Assembly (NCBI GenBank): GCA_034432555.1
Contig: DAOUBW010000031.1
Location: 65,348 to 129,347 of the forward strand
From: CP2-2F sp034432555
Lineage (GTDB): Bacteria; Chloroflexota; Anaerolineae; Aggregatilineales; UBA2796
DNA length: 64,000 bases
Reading direction: 5' to 3'
The notes beneath the pieces were generated by a model. The model was not told the DNA's origin. It ran no database searches and saw only the letters and a list, made by a program, of their open reading frames with translations. A program made the translations under genes and the position numbers. Positions 32,940-42,673 of this stretch are shown here, piece by piece (positions within the stretch are counted from its first letter, which is position 1; every line of letters begins with the position of its first letter).

Positions 32940-33728
32940 ATGAGAGCGCAAAGCAAACGAGTGTCCTTAATGGCGCGCCTGCGTGCCACCGAAACACCGC
33001 CCGCTTGGCGGCTAGGCAGCGCGCTAGCGTTTGTGTTGGCGTATGTGCTGTTTTCTGTGGTCTGGCTGCTTTCGGTGAGCGTGTTATCAGACGAGGCGCA
33101 AAGCGGCGCCCCTTCGACGCGCACCCTGACACTGAGCGCGCTGCTAACCGCCATTGTGCTAAGCGTGGGCATCGCGCAGTGGGTGCGCCAAAAATTCGGC
33201 GAGAACTGGCTCAAGGTGCTGCGCTTGCTCACGCCCAGCCGCCCTGCTGCGCTGCTGGCAATTCTGCTGTTCGGCTTGGGCATGGCATGGGCAATTGACC
33301 TAGGCGGCGTGCTGCTGCGCCTGAAGGCGGGGCAGATTGTGCCGCCGACTCTAGAGGTTTTGCGGAGCGGCGAACCCGTAGGCTTTCTGTTAGGCGTGCT
33401 GCTGGCTATCGTCTTTCAGCCTATTGTGGAAGGGCTGATCTTCGGCGGGCTACTCTATCCGACTGTGGCGCGGATACGGAGTGATAATCGGGTTGGGATT
33501 CTGGGCAGCGCGCTGCTCTATACGTTGGTGGCGCTGCTTACGTCCAGCGCGCAAGGGCAGTGGTATGCGCTCATCCAGCCTTTCTGTATGGCGTTGGTGG
33601 TGCTAAGTGTGCGCGCCTACACGCAATCGGTGCGCGCTGCGATTGTGGCACGCGCCGCCTTTGGCGTGTTCTTCGTCCTGGCGGCGCTTTTTAGCGCGGG
33701 CTTTGCCAATGTGCCGCTGCCAAGCTAA
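32940..33728 (+). CDS. CPBP-like membrane protein, probably without protease activity
   Basis: A polytopic 262-residue protein with about seven membrane segments. The stretch LAIVFQPIVEGLIFGGLLYP aligns with the CPBP (CAAX protease/bacteriocin-processing) motif EExxxRxxL, but the second Glu and the Arg are both Gly here. The His normally found in the next motif helix is not seen in ALLYTLVALL. So the fold may be kept while the catalytic site is lost. ATG 32940 has CGAGGAG directly upstream. First gene of a five-gene operon. Confidence 0.6.
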   Translation: MRAQSKRVSLMARLRATETPPAWRLGSALAFVLAYVLFSVVWLLSVSVLSDEAQSGAPSTRTLTLSALLTAIVLSVGIAQWVRQKFGENWLKVLRLLTPSRPAALLAILLFGLGMAWAIDLGGVLLRLKAGQIVPPTLEVLRSGEPVGFLLGVLLAIVFQPIVEGLIFGGLLYPTVARIRSDNRVGILGSALLYTLVALLTSSAQGQWYALIQPFCMALVVLSVRAYTQSVRAAIVARAAFGVFFVLAALFSAGFANVPLPS

Positions 33729-33737
33729 GGGTGTGCC

Positions 33738-34418
33738 GTGCTAACGCAACCAACACCGCTCAGCCTCTTTTACACAGCAGCGCTTCACGGCAATTTGGCG
33801 CTGCTGCCGCGCCTATTCACCTTTCTGCGCCAGCAGCGGGCAGCCGTGCAGGGACTTTCGCTGTTGGTGGATATGGGCTGCGCCTGCACCCCTGAGGCTT
33901 GGATTTGCCAGGCAACCGATGGGCGCGGTATGCTAGTCGCTATGGATGGCATGGGCTATGATGCCTTTCATGTCGGTGTGCGCGATCCGCTCTATCGGCG
34001 CCCTGATTTGATCGAAGGCTTGCAGCGCCTGATCGTGACGGGCTTTGCCGCGGGACCTTGGTCGGCGGTGATCAATCGGCAAGGGCTGCATATCTGCTTT
34101 GCCAACGGCGCGCAAATGGCGCGTGCCGCTGCCGAAGCGCCCTTGGCTGATGTGCTGATCGGCTTGCGCTACACGGATCAGGCTGTTATACAGGCGGAAT
34201 GGCGTGCGCCGCAGCGTTGGGTATTCTTGGACTGCGGTGATGAGCAACGGCACATTGGGCGGGTTGACCTAACCCTTTTGCCCGATGCGCCGTATATTAA
34301 AGTGCTTGGGCAGACTGCGCTCGGTTTGCCCGAAGACACACCGCCCGACCCAACCATGACAGGGGTGATTGACTTTGTGCAGAGCGAAGCGCGCTACGCC
34401 GAACGGAAGCGAGGATAA
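33738..34418 (+). CDS. Degenerate 5'-nucleotidase/metallophosphoesterase-like protein
   Basis: This 226-residue protein opens like a calcineurin-type 5'-nucleotidase: LFYTAALHGNLALLPRLFTFLR, LSLLVDMGCACTPEAW and GRGMLVAMDGMGYDAFHVGVRDP. The positions that bind metal in the family (DxH, GD, GNHD) read ALHGN, DMG and GVRDP, so activity is doubtful. That relationship is my inference from pattern and spacing. The GTG start at 33738 lies 9 nt after the CPBP-like gene, and the next gene begins 2 nt after its stop. Confidence 0.5.
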   Translation: MLTQPTPLSLFYTAALHGNLALLPRLFTFLRQQRAAVQGLSLLVDMGCACTPEAWICQATDGRGMLVAMDGMGYDAFHVGVRDPLYRRPDLIEGLQRLIVTGFAAGPWSAVINRQGLHICFANGAQMARAAAEAPLADVLIGLRYTDQAVIQAEWRAPQRWVFLDCGDEQRHIGRVDLTLLPDAPYIKVLGQTALGLPEDTPPDPTMTGVIDFVQSEARYAERKRG

Positions 34419-34420
34419 CG

Positions 34421-35329
34421 GTGATTTCACAAAAGGATTTGGTTGCCAAGTTTGATAAATTCTTCAATGTGGCAGCCTTTGATGAGAGCATCCGTCGCAG
34501 CCGCCTACCTGCTGGCTACGAGTCTATGGCGCAGAGCTTCTACGCGCCCGATTTTTTAGAAGGCACCTTCAACGGACTCATGCTGGATAACACGGCACAG
34601 GTCGAGCGCGTCTATCTGATCGTCTTTCCATCCACCCAAGTCTTGGATACGATCATCGCCAAAGAGGTTGAGCGCGGCGCGCCCGGTGCGCTCATCTTTA
34701 GCCATCACCCGTTCGATTATCAAGAGAGCAACGGCAGCTTAGGGTACATTGCCGAGCCGCACCTGCAAGAGCTGCGCGAACACCACATCAGCCTGTATGC
34801 CTGCCATGCGCCGCTGGATTGCCACGCCGAAATCTCGACTTCGGGCGCCTTTGCTAACGCACTCAAACTGAAGGAACAGGCGCGCTTTGGCGACTATTAC
34901 GGCGGCAGGGCAGGCATCTATGGCAGCACCAACGGCCTTGGCTTTCACGAATTCGCTAAGCGTGTGGCAGAGGTCAACAGCCTGCCAACCTTGCGCTACC
35001 ATGCGGTGCGCCATAACGGGCGCCCTGTGAACAAGGTGGCAGTCGTGGCGGGCAGCGGCGGCTCGCCCGATTATTTGCAGGAGGCAATGGCGCTCGGCTG
35101 TGATACATTCGTCACGGGCGAATGGTGGTATCTCGGTCAGAGTGAGTGGCAGGTCAAAATGCGGGAAGCATTGCGCGAACTGCTGAAGGCAGCCGATATT
35201 AACATCATTGGCAGTTCACACTACGCCAGCGAGGCAATTGTGCTGCGCGATCCGCTGATGGCGTGGCTGCACGAGACCATTCCCGCCATTGATCCAATCT
35301 TCGTGCCGCAAGAGGATCCATGGCGTTAA
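34421..35329 (+). CDS. Nif3-like dinuclear metal centre protein
   Basis: The 302-residue protein has the Nif3/YbgI pattern: LIFSHHPFDYQ, LYACHAPLDCH, a central NKVAVVAGSGGSPDYL and DTFVTGEWWY, and a closing IIGSSHYASEA. The His, Asp and Glu residues fit the dinuclear metal site. Nif3 proteins form hexamers; some are GTP cyclohydrolase-like or DNA-binding, but the role is generally unknown. GTG start, 2 nt after the previous stop. The next gene overlaps its end by 10 nt. Confidence 0.85.
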   Translation: MISQKDLVAKFDKFFNVAAFDESIRRSRLPAGYESMAQSFYAPDFLEGTFNGLMLDNTAQVERVYLIVFPSTQVLDTIIAKEVERGAPGALIFSHHPFDYQESNGSLGYIAEPHLQELREHHISLYACHAPLDCHAEISTSGAFANALKLKEQARFGDYYGGRAGIYGSTNGLGFHEFAKRVAEVNSLPTLRYHAVRHNGRPVNKVAVVAGSGGSPDYLQEAMALGCDTFVTGEWWYLGQSEWQVKMREALRELLKAADINIIGSSHYASEAIVLRDPLMAWLHETIPAIDPIFVPQEDPWR

Positions 35330-36045
35330 GCAGCCGTAAGATGCGCTATCTGATCACACTTTGTCTGTTGGCGTGCCTGCTTTCCGCCGCGCCTGCCGCC
35401 GCCCAAGAAGAAGGCTTGGCGATTATCACGGCGCCGGCGCCCGCCCAAAGCCTGATCGGTGTGGTGACGGTGCAAGGGACGGCTGCCAGCCCAAACTTTC
35501 AGCGCTACCGCTTGGAATATGCCGTGCAGGGCAGCACTGATCCGCAGTGGTTCTCCATTGTGGAGATCGCCCAGCAGGTCACAAACGGCACGCTTGCCTT
35601 GTGGGATACAACCGCGCTCTCGGATGGCGCCTACCAACTGCGGCTGCGCGTCTTTCTGCGGAGTGGCGCAGCGCTGCAAACGGTGGTGCAAGGGCTAACC
35701 GTGACCAACCGCACCGCCACAGCGCTGCCAACCCTGCCTTCCGCTGCCACGCCCATCGCCACCGCGTTTCCCACGCCCGGACCTTCACCCACAGCGCTTA
35801 TCCAGCAGCCGCCAACCCTGCCGCCGCGCCCAACCGTCGCTAGCCTTGCGCCGCCGCCCTCCCCGCCCACCGAAAGGCAGCGCGCTGTGACTCAGGCAGC
35901 CTTGGTCATTCAGGCGCTGCAAAGTGCCTTCTGCAATGGCGCGTTGTTCGCCCTGTTCGCCTTCGGACTGTTCGGCGTCTATCGGCTGTTTTATGTGCGG
36001 GTACGCCCACGCTTGCGGCGCTGGCTCTCGGATGGAAGTGAATAA
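35320..36045 (+). CDS. Exported, C-terminally anchored protein with Pro-rich stalk
   Basis: I do not recognise a family. The 241-residue product has a signal peptide (MRYLITLCLLACLLSAAPAAAQ), an Ig-like beta domain (IITAPAPAQSLIGVVTVQGTA ... WDTTALSDGAYQLRLRVFL, about 35-125), a Thr/Pro-rich stalk (130-185) and a C-terminal TM (ALFALFAFGLFGVYRLFYV) with a basic tail. The beta domain resembles those that bracket cell-surface modules. The start may be 35320 or the ATG at 35341, seven codons later. It is coupled to Nif3 upstream and to the GT87 gene downstream. Confidence 0.65.
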   Translation: MALSSRKMRYLITLCLLACLLSAAPAAAQEEGLAIITAPAPAQSLIGVVTVQGTAASPNFQRYRLEYAVQGSTDPQWFSIVEIAQQVTNGTLALWDTTALSDGAYQLRLRVFLRSGAALQTVVQGLTVTNRTATALPTLPSAATPIATAFPTPGPSPTALIQQPPTLPPRPTVASLAPPPSPPTERQRAVTQAALVIQALQSAFCNGALFALFAFGLFGVYRLFYVRVRPRLRRWLSDGSE

Positions 36046-37244
36046 TGCGCGCCTCGCGCCTGAGTGCCGCACTTTTGATCAGCGCCGTGCTGATCATCAA
36101 CGTGATTGCCTCTTACCAGCTGTTCACGCGCCCCTATCCCGGCTTCAACGACTATCTGACGGTCTGGGAAGCCTCGCGCCTGTACTTCTACGAGGGGCTT
36201 GATCCTTACAGCGCCGAGACCAGCCTTGCCATTCAGACGCGCATCTTTGGGCGCGCTGCCTTGCCCAACGAGCAGCCGAACCATTTCGCCTACCCGTTCT
36301 ATGCCATTTATTTTGTCTATCCGTTCATCCACTTCGACTATGCGTGGGCAACGGCGGCGTGGCTGGTCTTCCTAGAAGTGTGCCTGATTGGTGCGCTGCT
36401 GCTGCTGCTGGATTTGTTCAGGTGGCGGGCGCGCCCACCCACTGTAATCGGCTTGGTGCTGTTCAGCCTGTTTGCCTATCCAGCAGCGCGTGGCTTGGTG
36501 TTAGGGCAGGTCAGCCATTTGGTCTACCTGCTCCAAATGGCGGCAATCTGGGCATTTGCCCGTCGGCGGGATGGCTGGGCAGGTGCGACGTTGGCGCTCT
36601 CCACCTTCAAGCCGCAGATGGGTGTCTTTCTCGTGCCGTTTTTGCTGCTGTGGGCGGTGCATCGGCGGCGGTGGCGGATGGTGGGCGTTTTCAGCGCGAG
36701 TTTGGCGGTGCTGGTCGGTACGTCGTTCTTGCTGCAACCAAACTGGGTGGAAGGCTTCCTCTATCAACTGACGCTCTACCCAAGCTATATTGAGGTTTCG
36801 ACGCCTGTGTGGGTCATCACGGACTATTGGCTAGGGCTTCCGCGTTGGGCAGAGCTAGGGCTGAACGTGCTGGGCGCGCTGGCGGTGCTGTGGACGTGGT
36901 GGCTTGCCCTACGGCAGGGGACAGTTGGCTACTTTGCGTGGGCGCTGATGCTGACGCTCACCTTCACGCACCTGATCGGCTTGCGGACGGCTACGCCGCA
37001 TTTTGTGGTCTTTCTGGTACCGCTGATCTTCTATCTGCGCGAATGGGCGCGGCATCGGCGGCATGGGCTGATGATCGGCGTCCTGTCTGCGCTGTTTATC
37101 ATGCCGTGGCTGTATTTTGTGCTAACCATTGGCGGCGGCAAATTTGAGCATCCGACGCTCTTTTTGCTACCGTTCATCGCGCTGATCGCCCTGTGGCTGA
37201 CGCGCCGCCAATGGTGGTCGGCGGCGCTGGATTGGTCAGTCTAG
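36045..37244 (+). CDS. GT87-type (DUF2029) membrane glycosyltransferase
   Basis: The 399-residue polytopic protein has about ten membrane segments. An N-terminal extracytoplasmic loop carries FNDYLTVWEASRLYFYEGLDPY, which matches the GT-C glycosyltransferase family 87 opening (a catalytic Asp in the first loop). LALSTFKPQMGVFLVPFLLLW is the family's Lys-Pro stretch. GT87 enzymes use polyprenyl-phosphate sugars on envelope glycans. The ATG overlaps the previous stop (TAATG). Its stop codon directly abuts that of the convergent LLM gene. Confidence 0.8.
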   Translation: MRASRLSAALLISAVLIINVIASYQLFTRPYPGFNDYLTVWEASRLYFYEGLDPYSAETSLAIQTRIFGRAALPNEQPNHFAYPFYAIYFVYPFIHFDYAWATAAWLVFLEVCLIGALLLLLDLFRWRARPPTVIGLVLFSLFAYPAARGLVLGQVSHLVYLLQMAAIWAFARRRDGWAGATLALSTFKPQMGVFLVPFLLLWAVHRRRWRMVGVFSASLAVLVGTSFLLQPNWVEGFLYQLTLYPSYIEVSTPVWVITDYWLGLPRWAELGLNVLGALAVLWTWWLALRQGTVGYFAWALMLTLTFTHLIGLRTATPHFVVFLVPLIFYLREWARHRRHGLMIGVLSALFIMPWLYFVLTIGGGKFEHPTLFLLPFIALIALWLTRRQWWSAALDWSV

Positions 37245-38273
<1,029 letters not shown>

Positions 38274-38367
38274 AACATAAAGCCTCTTTTTAAGCATACG
38301 TGCGGTTGCCGCATTGGCGTGCGAATCTACCGCATTCTGTGCTGATAGGGCAACTTCCCTGTGCTGC

Positions 38368-38387
38368 GGACGTGCCAAGGCACGTCC
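38368..38387. repeat. 20-bp palindrome (9 bp-AA-9 bp), dispersed family
   Basis: GGACGTGCC-AA-GGCACGTCC is perfect and is followed by CTAC. A near copy with one changed base lies at 51815, also followed by CTAC; related palindromes occur at 14801 and 55406. Confidence 0.7.
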
Positions 38388-38501
38388 CTACTATTGCCAG
38401 AACACCATTTCAGGCGCATAATCTAGACAACAATAACAGGTGTTGGCAAAGGCAGAACAGCCTATGTGCCGTCCTGTCGCTTTGCCTTAAAGGCACACAC
38501 A

Positions 38502-39425
38502 ATGCTTGATCTTTATAAACTCCGCATTTTTATGGCGGTGGTACAAGAAGGTAGTTTCCGTGCCGCTGCCGAACGTCTCTACATCACGCAATCTGCCATC
38601 AGCCAGCACATCAAAGACCTTGAAACATCGCTGGGTAGACAGCTCTTTCAGCGCGGCTGGCGCGGCGTCACGCTCACCGCACATGGCGAATTGTTGGAGC
38701 GCTACGCCAAACGCATTTTCGATGTGGTCTCTGAAGCGGAGAATGCGCTGACCAACCTTGAGGCGCTGCCTGAAGGGAGGCTGACGCTTGGCGCGACGCC
38801 GGGCATCGGCATCTACCTTGCACCAGAATGGGTAGGGCGCTTTCGCGGGCGGTATGCACAGCTTTCGGTGGCATTGCAGACAGGCATCACCGCGCAGATC
38901 GTGGCGGATGTGCTGGCGCAGCGCATTGATCTAGGCTTTATCGAGGGCGAGCTAGAGAATCATCAGCATCCGCGATTGGGCGTGTGCTTGCTGCAAGAAG
39001 TGCCGCAGATGGTCGTCATTGGCGCAAAACATGCGTGGTGGAACACGGCGGAAGTCTCGCTAGAGGCGCTTCATCACCAGCCATTGATCGTCCGCCCGCC
39101 GAACAGCCAATCGCGCATTTGGCTGGAAAAAACGCTGCGCGAACACGGCATTGAGCCAACCATCAGCGCCGAATTTGATAACATCGAGTCGACCAAGCGC
39201 GCCGTGGCAGCGGGCATCTGCCTTGCCGTACTGCCGCGCTATGTGGTGCAGAACGAGATTGCACAGGGTACGCTGCGCGCCCTGCCTATCGAAGGCAATC
39301 CGCTGCGGCGCACCCTCAAATTGATCTGGGATCAATCGGCGCACTTTACGCCCATTGCCCGCGCCTTTCTGGAAGAACTGCGCGCTGACTATGGCGTGTT
39401 GGACACAGTGATCGGCGCGGCGTGA
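38502..39425 (+). CDS. LysR-family transcriptional regulator
   Basis: The 307-residue protein has an N-terminal winged helix (LYKLRIFMAVVQEGSFRAAAERLYITQSAISQHIKDLETSLGRQLFQR) and a C-terminal effector-binding domain (GRLTLGATPGIGIYLAPEWVGRF ... STKRAVAAGICLAVLPRYVV). It is most like CysB/CysL-type LysR proteins in general organisation, but the effector is unknown. The ATG at 38502 is directly before the domain. It is divergent from the LLM oxidoreductase, a likely target. Confidence 0.92.
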   Translation: MLDLYKLRIFMAVVQEGSFRAAAERLYITQSAISQHIKDLETSLGRQLFQRGWRGVTLTAHGELLERYAKRIFDVVSEAENALTNLEALPEGRLTLGATPGIGIYLAPEWVGRFRGRYAQLSVALQTGITAQIVADVLAQRIDLGFIEGELENHQHPRLGVCLLQEVPQMVVIGAKHAWWNTAEVSLEALHHQPLIVRPPNSQSRIWLEKTLREHGIEPTISAEFDNIESTKRAVAAGICLAVLPRYVVQNEIAQGTLRALPIEGNPLRRTLKLIWDQSAHFTPIARAFLEELRADYGVLDTVIGAA

Positions 39426-39448
39426 CGCTTGGCAGCCGTGCAAAGCAG

Positions 39449-39916
39449 CTAAGCGGATGCCTTATCACCTGCGCGTTCCTGATACCATGCCTTGAACAGG
39501 CGCTCAGCATGAAAGGCAATCAACAAGGTTGTGAGCAGATAGGCTTGCCCAACGGGATCGGTGCTGCGCTGCGGCAAAAGTACGTAGATGATCAGCATCC
39601 CAACGAACAGCGCGCCAAGAAAGGCTAGGAACAGCCTACGCGCAATGCGCTTATGCAGTTCAGGGTAGGCAGGCAGTGGCGATAATCGGCTCAGCAGCAG
39701 CCGAAGTTGTTGAGCAAGCAGCCCGCCCCAACCCGCACCGAGCAAAGCACCGACCAGCCCTGCCAACAGCGCCAAGCCAACCCGCGCCGCAAGATCAGTC
39801 GGATTGGGTGTTTGCGGCAAAACCTGATCGGCTCGGATGAATAGCAGCGCACTGGCGACGAAGGCACCCGTCAGCGCGCCCTGAATTGTAAGTTTTGTCG
39901 CAAGTTGTTCAGACAT
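39449..39916 (-). CDS. Small membrane protein downstream of WXG100 gene
   Basis: I do not recognise a family. The 155-residue product has about four hydrophobic helices: GALTGAFVASALLFI (about 12-26), VGLALLAGLVGALLGAGWGGLLA (46-68), LFLAFLGALFVGMLIIYVLLP (94-114) and QAYLLTTLLIAFHAERLF (123-140). It begins 18 nt after the WXG100 gene on the same strand. Size, membrane nature and position would fit an immunity protein or a secretion partner, but nothing in the sequence proves either. Confidence 0.6.
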   Translation of the reverse strand: MSEQLATKLTIQGALTGAFVASALLFIRADQVLPQTPNPTDLAARVGLALLAGLVGALLGAGWGGLLAQQLRLLLSRLSPLPAYPELHKRIARRLFLAFLGALFVGMLIIYVLLPQRSTDPVGQAYLLTTLLIAFHAERLFKAWYQERAGDKASA

Positions 39917-39934
39917 CGAGTTCTCTCAGTTATC

Positions 39935-41254
39935 TCACGGTGCGGATGGTGTTGGCGTGATGGCGGGTGGTTGGTTGGGTGCTTCGGGAACAGGAACAGG
40001 CATGACTACAGGATACCGCTCAAGAATGGGCAAAATCTCAGAGGGTGTGATTGCCTCTCCCTGGTTAATTCGCTCAACGATTGCCCGCATTTCAGGATCA
40101 TTCATAACATTCCTGATAGTTTCAGGAATATTTGCACCATTTGACCAATTGCTCTCCATGTAGCTGTTAATACCCTGTGTTAGTGAATTATGCGAAGTGT
40201 AATTGGGTCCGTGGCGATCAAAGGTCTCGTCAATAGCACGCGCTGCGTCGGCTGTTACAGGTTTGTTATATATTTCTTGCCCATCAGCGGTGATGCGCGC
40301 ATAGGTTTCACCACGCTCATTGGTGTAAATCTCACCACTGATCACAGCATTGGGATTGCCAGATAATGCACCATCAATAGCGCCGCTGATCTCAGCAAAA
40401 TTTCCGTGTGTTAGAATGGCGTCTGCACCAACGGCAGCCACAGCAGTCATATAAGCAAGTTGTGAAGCACGTATCCAAGCCCGTTCTGGAATGGACATAT
40501 AGTCATCATTCAGATTGACGGAACTACCCGTTGTAATAAGATTTTCAAAGAACTCCCAGAGGCTTCCTCCCGCCTGCACAAGTAGATGCGTGACAGAACC
40601 CGCAATCGCACCATGTATGGGATTAGTTTTGAGAGCATCTCCGATTGCCACAGCTACGCCTAGAAGTGCATCTCGCCCAAAAAAAGACCCAATGGTTTCT
40701 TCAATGCTATAACCAAACAACGCAAAACGCAGCATCAGGTTTGCTATACCATCCATGTGAGCGCTAAACCGACCAACGCGATCATTGAATTCCCGTGTCA
40801 GGGCGCGTGCTTGATCGCCCGTCAGCGTGTCCAGTTCTTCACGGTTGCCACCACCGCCACCGCCTGCGCCAGCAGGTTTGTAGCGAACGGGCATTTCGCC
40901 GCCATTTTTAATATAGGCGACACCTACACCGCTGCCTGCTTCTTCAACCGTGCCTTCGCCAAAGAACAACAGCGCCGCCTCTTCTTCCGCCTGCTGAAGC
41001 ACGTTGATCAGGTTTTGGGTGGATTGCGTGCTGTCATGCAGCGCTTTGATCAGCCGCATTAAAGCGGGCGAGACGAAGTTTTGCATCTCCCTGTAGAAAC
41101 TCTCTGCACCTTTGCCCGTCCAACCGCTACTGCGTAGGCGATCAAGGTGTGATTCCATCTGCCGATGCAGCCCATTCAGTTGTTCCGCACGCTGAGTAAA
41201 TACCTGCATCGCTGCTTTGAGATCATCTGGCACCAGCCGAATCAGATTTGCCAT
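39935..41254 (-). CDS. WXG100-domain protein with long C-terminal region
   Basis: The first 90 residues of this 439-residue protein form a helical hairpin with the WxG turn at 45-47 (RSSGWTGKGAESFYREM), the mark of type VII secretion substrates (WXG100/ESAT-6-like). A Gly-rich hinge (GAGGGGGG, about 128) leads to an unrecognised helical region with SVTHLLVQAGGSLWEFFENL, then a C-terminal part with ISGEIYTNERGETYARITADGQEIY and a Pro-rich tail. This modular plan resembles secreted polymorphic effectors. The C-terminal two thirds are clearly more AT-rich than neighbouring genes, suggesting transfer. No EssC/EccC ATPase lies in the window. Confidence 0.7.
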   Translation of the reverse strand: MANLIRLVPDDLKAAMQVFTQRAEQLNGLHRQMESHLDRLRSSGWTGKGAESFYREMQNFVSPALMRLIKALHDSTQSTQNLINVLQQAEEEAALLFFGEGTVEEAGSGVGVAYIKNGGEMPVRYKPAGAGGGGGGNREELDTLTGDQARALTREFNDRVGRFSAHMDGIANLMLRFALFGYSIEETIGSFFGRDALLGVAVAIGDALKTNPIHGAIAGSVTHLLVQAGGSLWEFFENLITTGSSVNLNDDYMSIPERAWIRASQLAYMTAVAAVGADAILTHGNFAEISGAIDGALSGNPNAVISGEIYTNERGETYARITADGQEIYNKPVTADAARAIDETFDRHGPNYTSHNSLTQGINSYMESNWSNGANIPETIRNVMNDPEMRAIVERINQGEAITPSEILPILERYPVVMPVPVPEAPNQPPAITPTPSAP

Positions 41255-41443
41255 CTTGTATCCGCCACGATGCTTATGCTGATTTACATTTTACAAAGTT
41301 TATAATCAGTTAGCGTGGTATGCTATTTCAAACTTTTTATGCGCCGCCCAAAGCACTGTCGTTTGTCAGGATTGACAAGTATCTTTAGGCAGCGTGCTGC
41401 TGTTGGGTGCCGTGCTGCGCTAGGGAATTTTCCGCAAACGCGC

Positions 41444-41449
41444 TACAAT
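41444..41449 (+). promoter_or_regulatory. -10 box of the GCS2 ligase gene
   Basis: CGCTACAAT gives TACAAT 40 nt before the ATG at 41490. Confidence 0.35.
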
Positions 41450-41489
41450 CTGCCGAGTGCCTTACGCAGTTTTTGGGAGCAGCCGCGCT

Positions 41490-42638
41490 ATGTTTCGTCC
41501 ACCGCTTACGCTTGGCGTCGAAGAAGAATATATGATCATAGACGCGCAAACGCGGGCGCTTTCGCCTTCCGTGCGCGATGTGCTGGCGCGCAGCCGCCAA
41601 ACGCTCGGCGATCAGGTGAAGGCGGAATTTATGCAATCCCAGATCGAGATTGCGACCAGCGTTTGCCACACCGTGAGTGAAGTGCGGGAGCAGTTGATCC
41701 ACCTGCGGCGCAGCGTGAACGCGGCGGCAGAGGCATTCGGTAAGCGCATCGTGGCGGCTGCCACGCACCCATTCTCCGAAGTACATGAGCAGGAGATCAG
41801 CGAAGGCGAGCGCTACAGCGAATTGGCGACCGATATGCAGTATGTAGCGCGCCGTTTGGTCATCTTTGGGATGCACATTCATCTCGGCTTTGGCGAGACG
41901 GACGAGGCACGCGCCCTGCTCATTGACGTGATGAACCAGCTCCGCTATTTTCTGCCACAAATCTTGGCGCTTTCCACCAGCTCGCCCTTCTGGCATGGGC
42001 GCAACACCGGCTTAAAGAGCTACCGCTGCGTGGTTTTTGAGAATTTGCCGCGCACAGGCATTCCGCCCGTCTTCAGCAGCTATGAAGAATATGACCGCAT
42101 GGTAGATGTCTTTGCTAACGCTGGCTCGCTGAGCAAGGGCGGCGGCAAAGACCCATCCCGCATTTGGTGGGACGTGCGCCCCAATCCGCGAGTGGGGACG
42201 CTTGAGGTGCGCGTGCCGGACGTATGCAGCACGGTGGATGAAGCGGTCTGCATTACGGCGGTGATTCAGGCATTGGTGGTCAAGCTGCTCAGACTGCGCG
42301 CCCAAAACCAATCATGGCGGCTGTACCGCACCGAACTGCTGCGCGAGAACAAATGGCGCGCTCAGCGCTATGGCATTGAGGGCGAACTAATTGACTTTGG
42401 GCTTGGCAAGCCTGTGCCGATTGCCCAACTCTGGGAAGAAACACTGACCTTTGTGGACGATGTGCTAGATGGACTCGGCACACGCCGCGAGGTAGAATAT
42501 GTGCGGCACATTTTGCAGAACGGCACCAGTGCCGACCGTCAATTGGCAACCTACTATCAGGCGTTGGATGATGGCTGCACCAGCGATGAGGCGTTCCGCT
42601 TGGTGATGGATCGCCTCATCAGCGAGACGGTGGGTTAA
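41490..42638 (+). CDS. Carboxylate-amine ligase, YbdK/GCS2 family
   Basis: A 382-residue glutamate-cysteine-ligase type 2 protein: LTLGVEEEYMIIDAQTR (nucleotide and metal Glu), KAEFMQSQIEIATSVC, GMHIHLGFG, LALSTSSPFWHGRNTGLKSYR and RPNPRVGTLEVRVPD. YbdK-type enzymes show weak gamma-glutamylcysteine synthetase activity; the true substrate is uncertain. The start at 41490 has GGGAGC nine nt upstream; a GTG at 41457 would add 11 residues. Confidence 0.9.
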   Translation: MFRPPLTLGVEEEYMIIDAQTRALSPSVRDVLARSRQTLGDQVKAEFMQSQIEIATSVCHTVSEVREQLIHLRRSVNAAAEAFGKRIVAAATHPFSEVHEQEISEGERYSELATDMQYVARRLVIFGMHIHLGFGETDEARALLIDVMNQLRYFLPQILALSTSSPFWHGRNTGLKSYRCVVFENLPRTGIPPVFSSYEEYDRMVDVFANAGSLSKGGGKDPSRIWWDVRPNPRVGTLEVRVPDVCSTVDEAVCITAVIQALVVKLLRLRAQNQSWRLYRTELLRENKWRAQRYGIEGELIDFGLGKPVPIAQLWEETLTFVDDVLDGLGTRREVEYVRHILQNGTSADRQLATYYQALDDGCTSDEAFRLVMDRLISETVG

Positions 42639-42673
42639 AGTACCTTTGCGTGGTCTTGGAGGGTATCTCGTCT

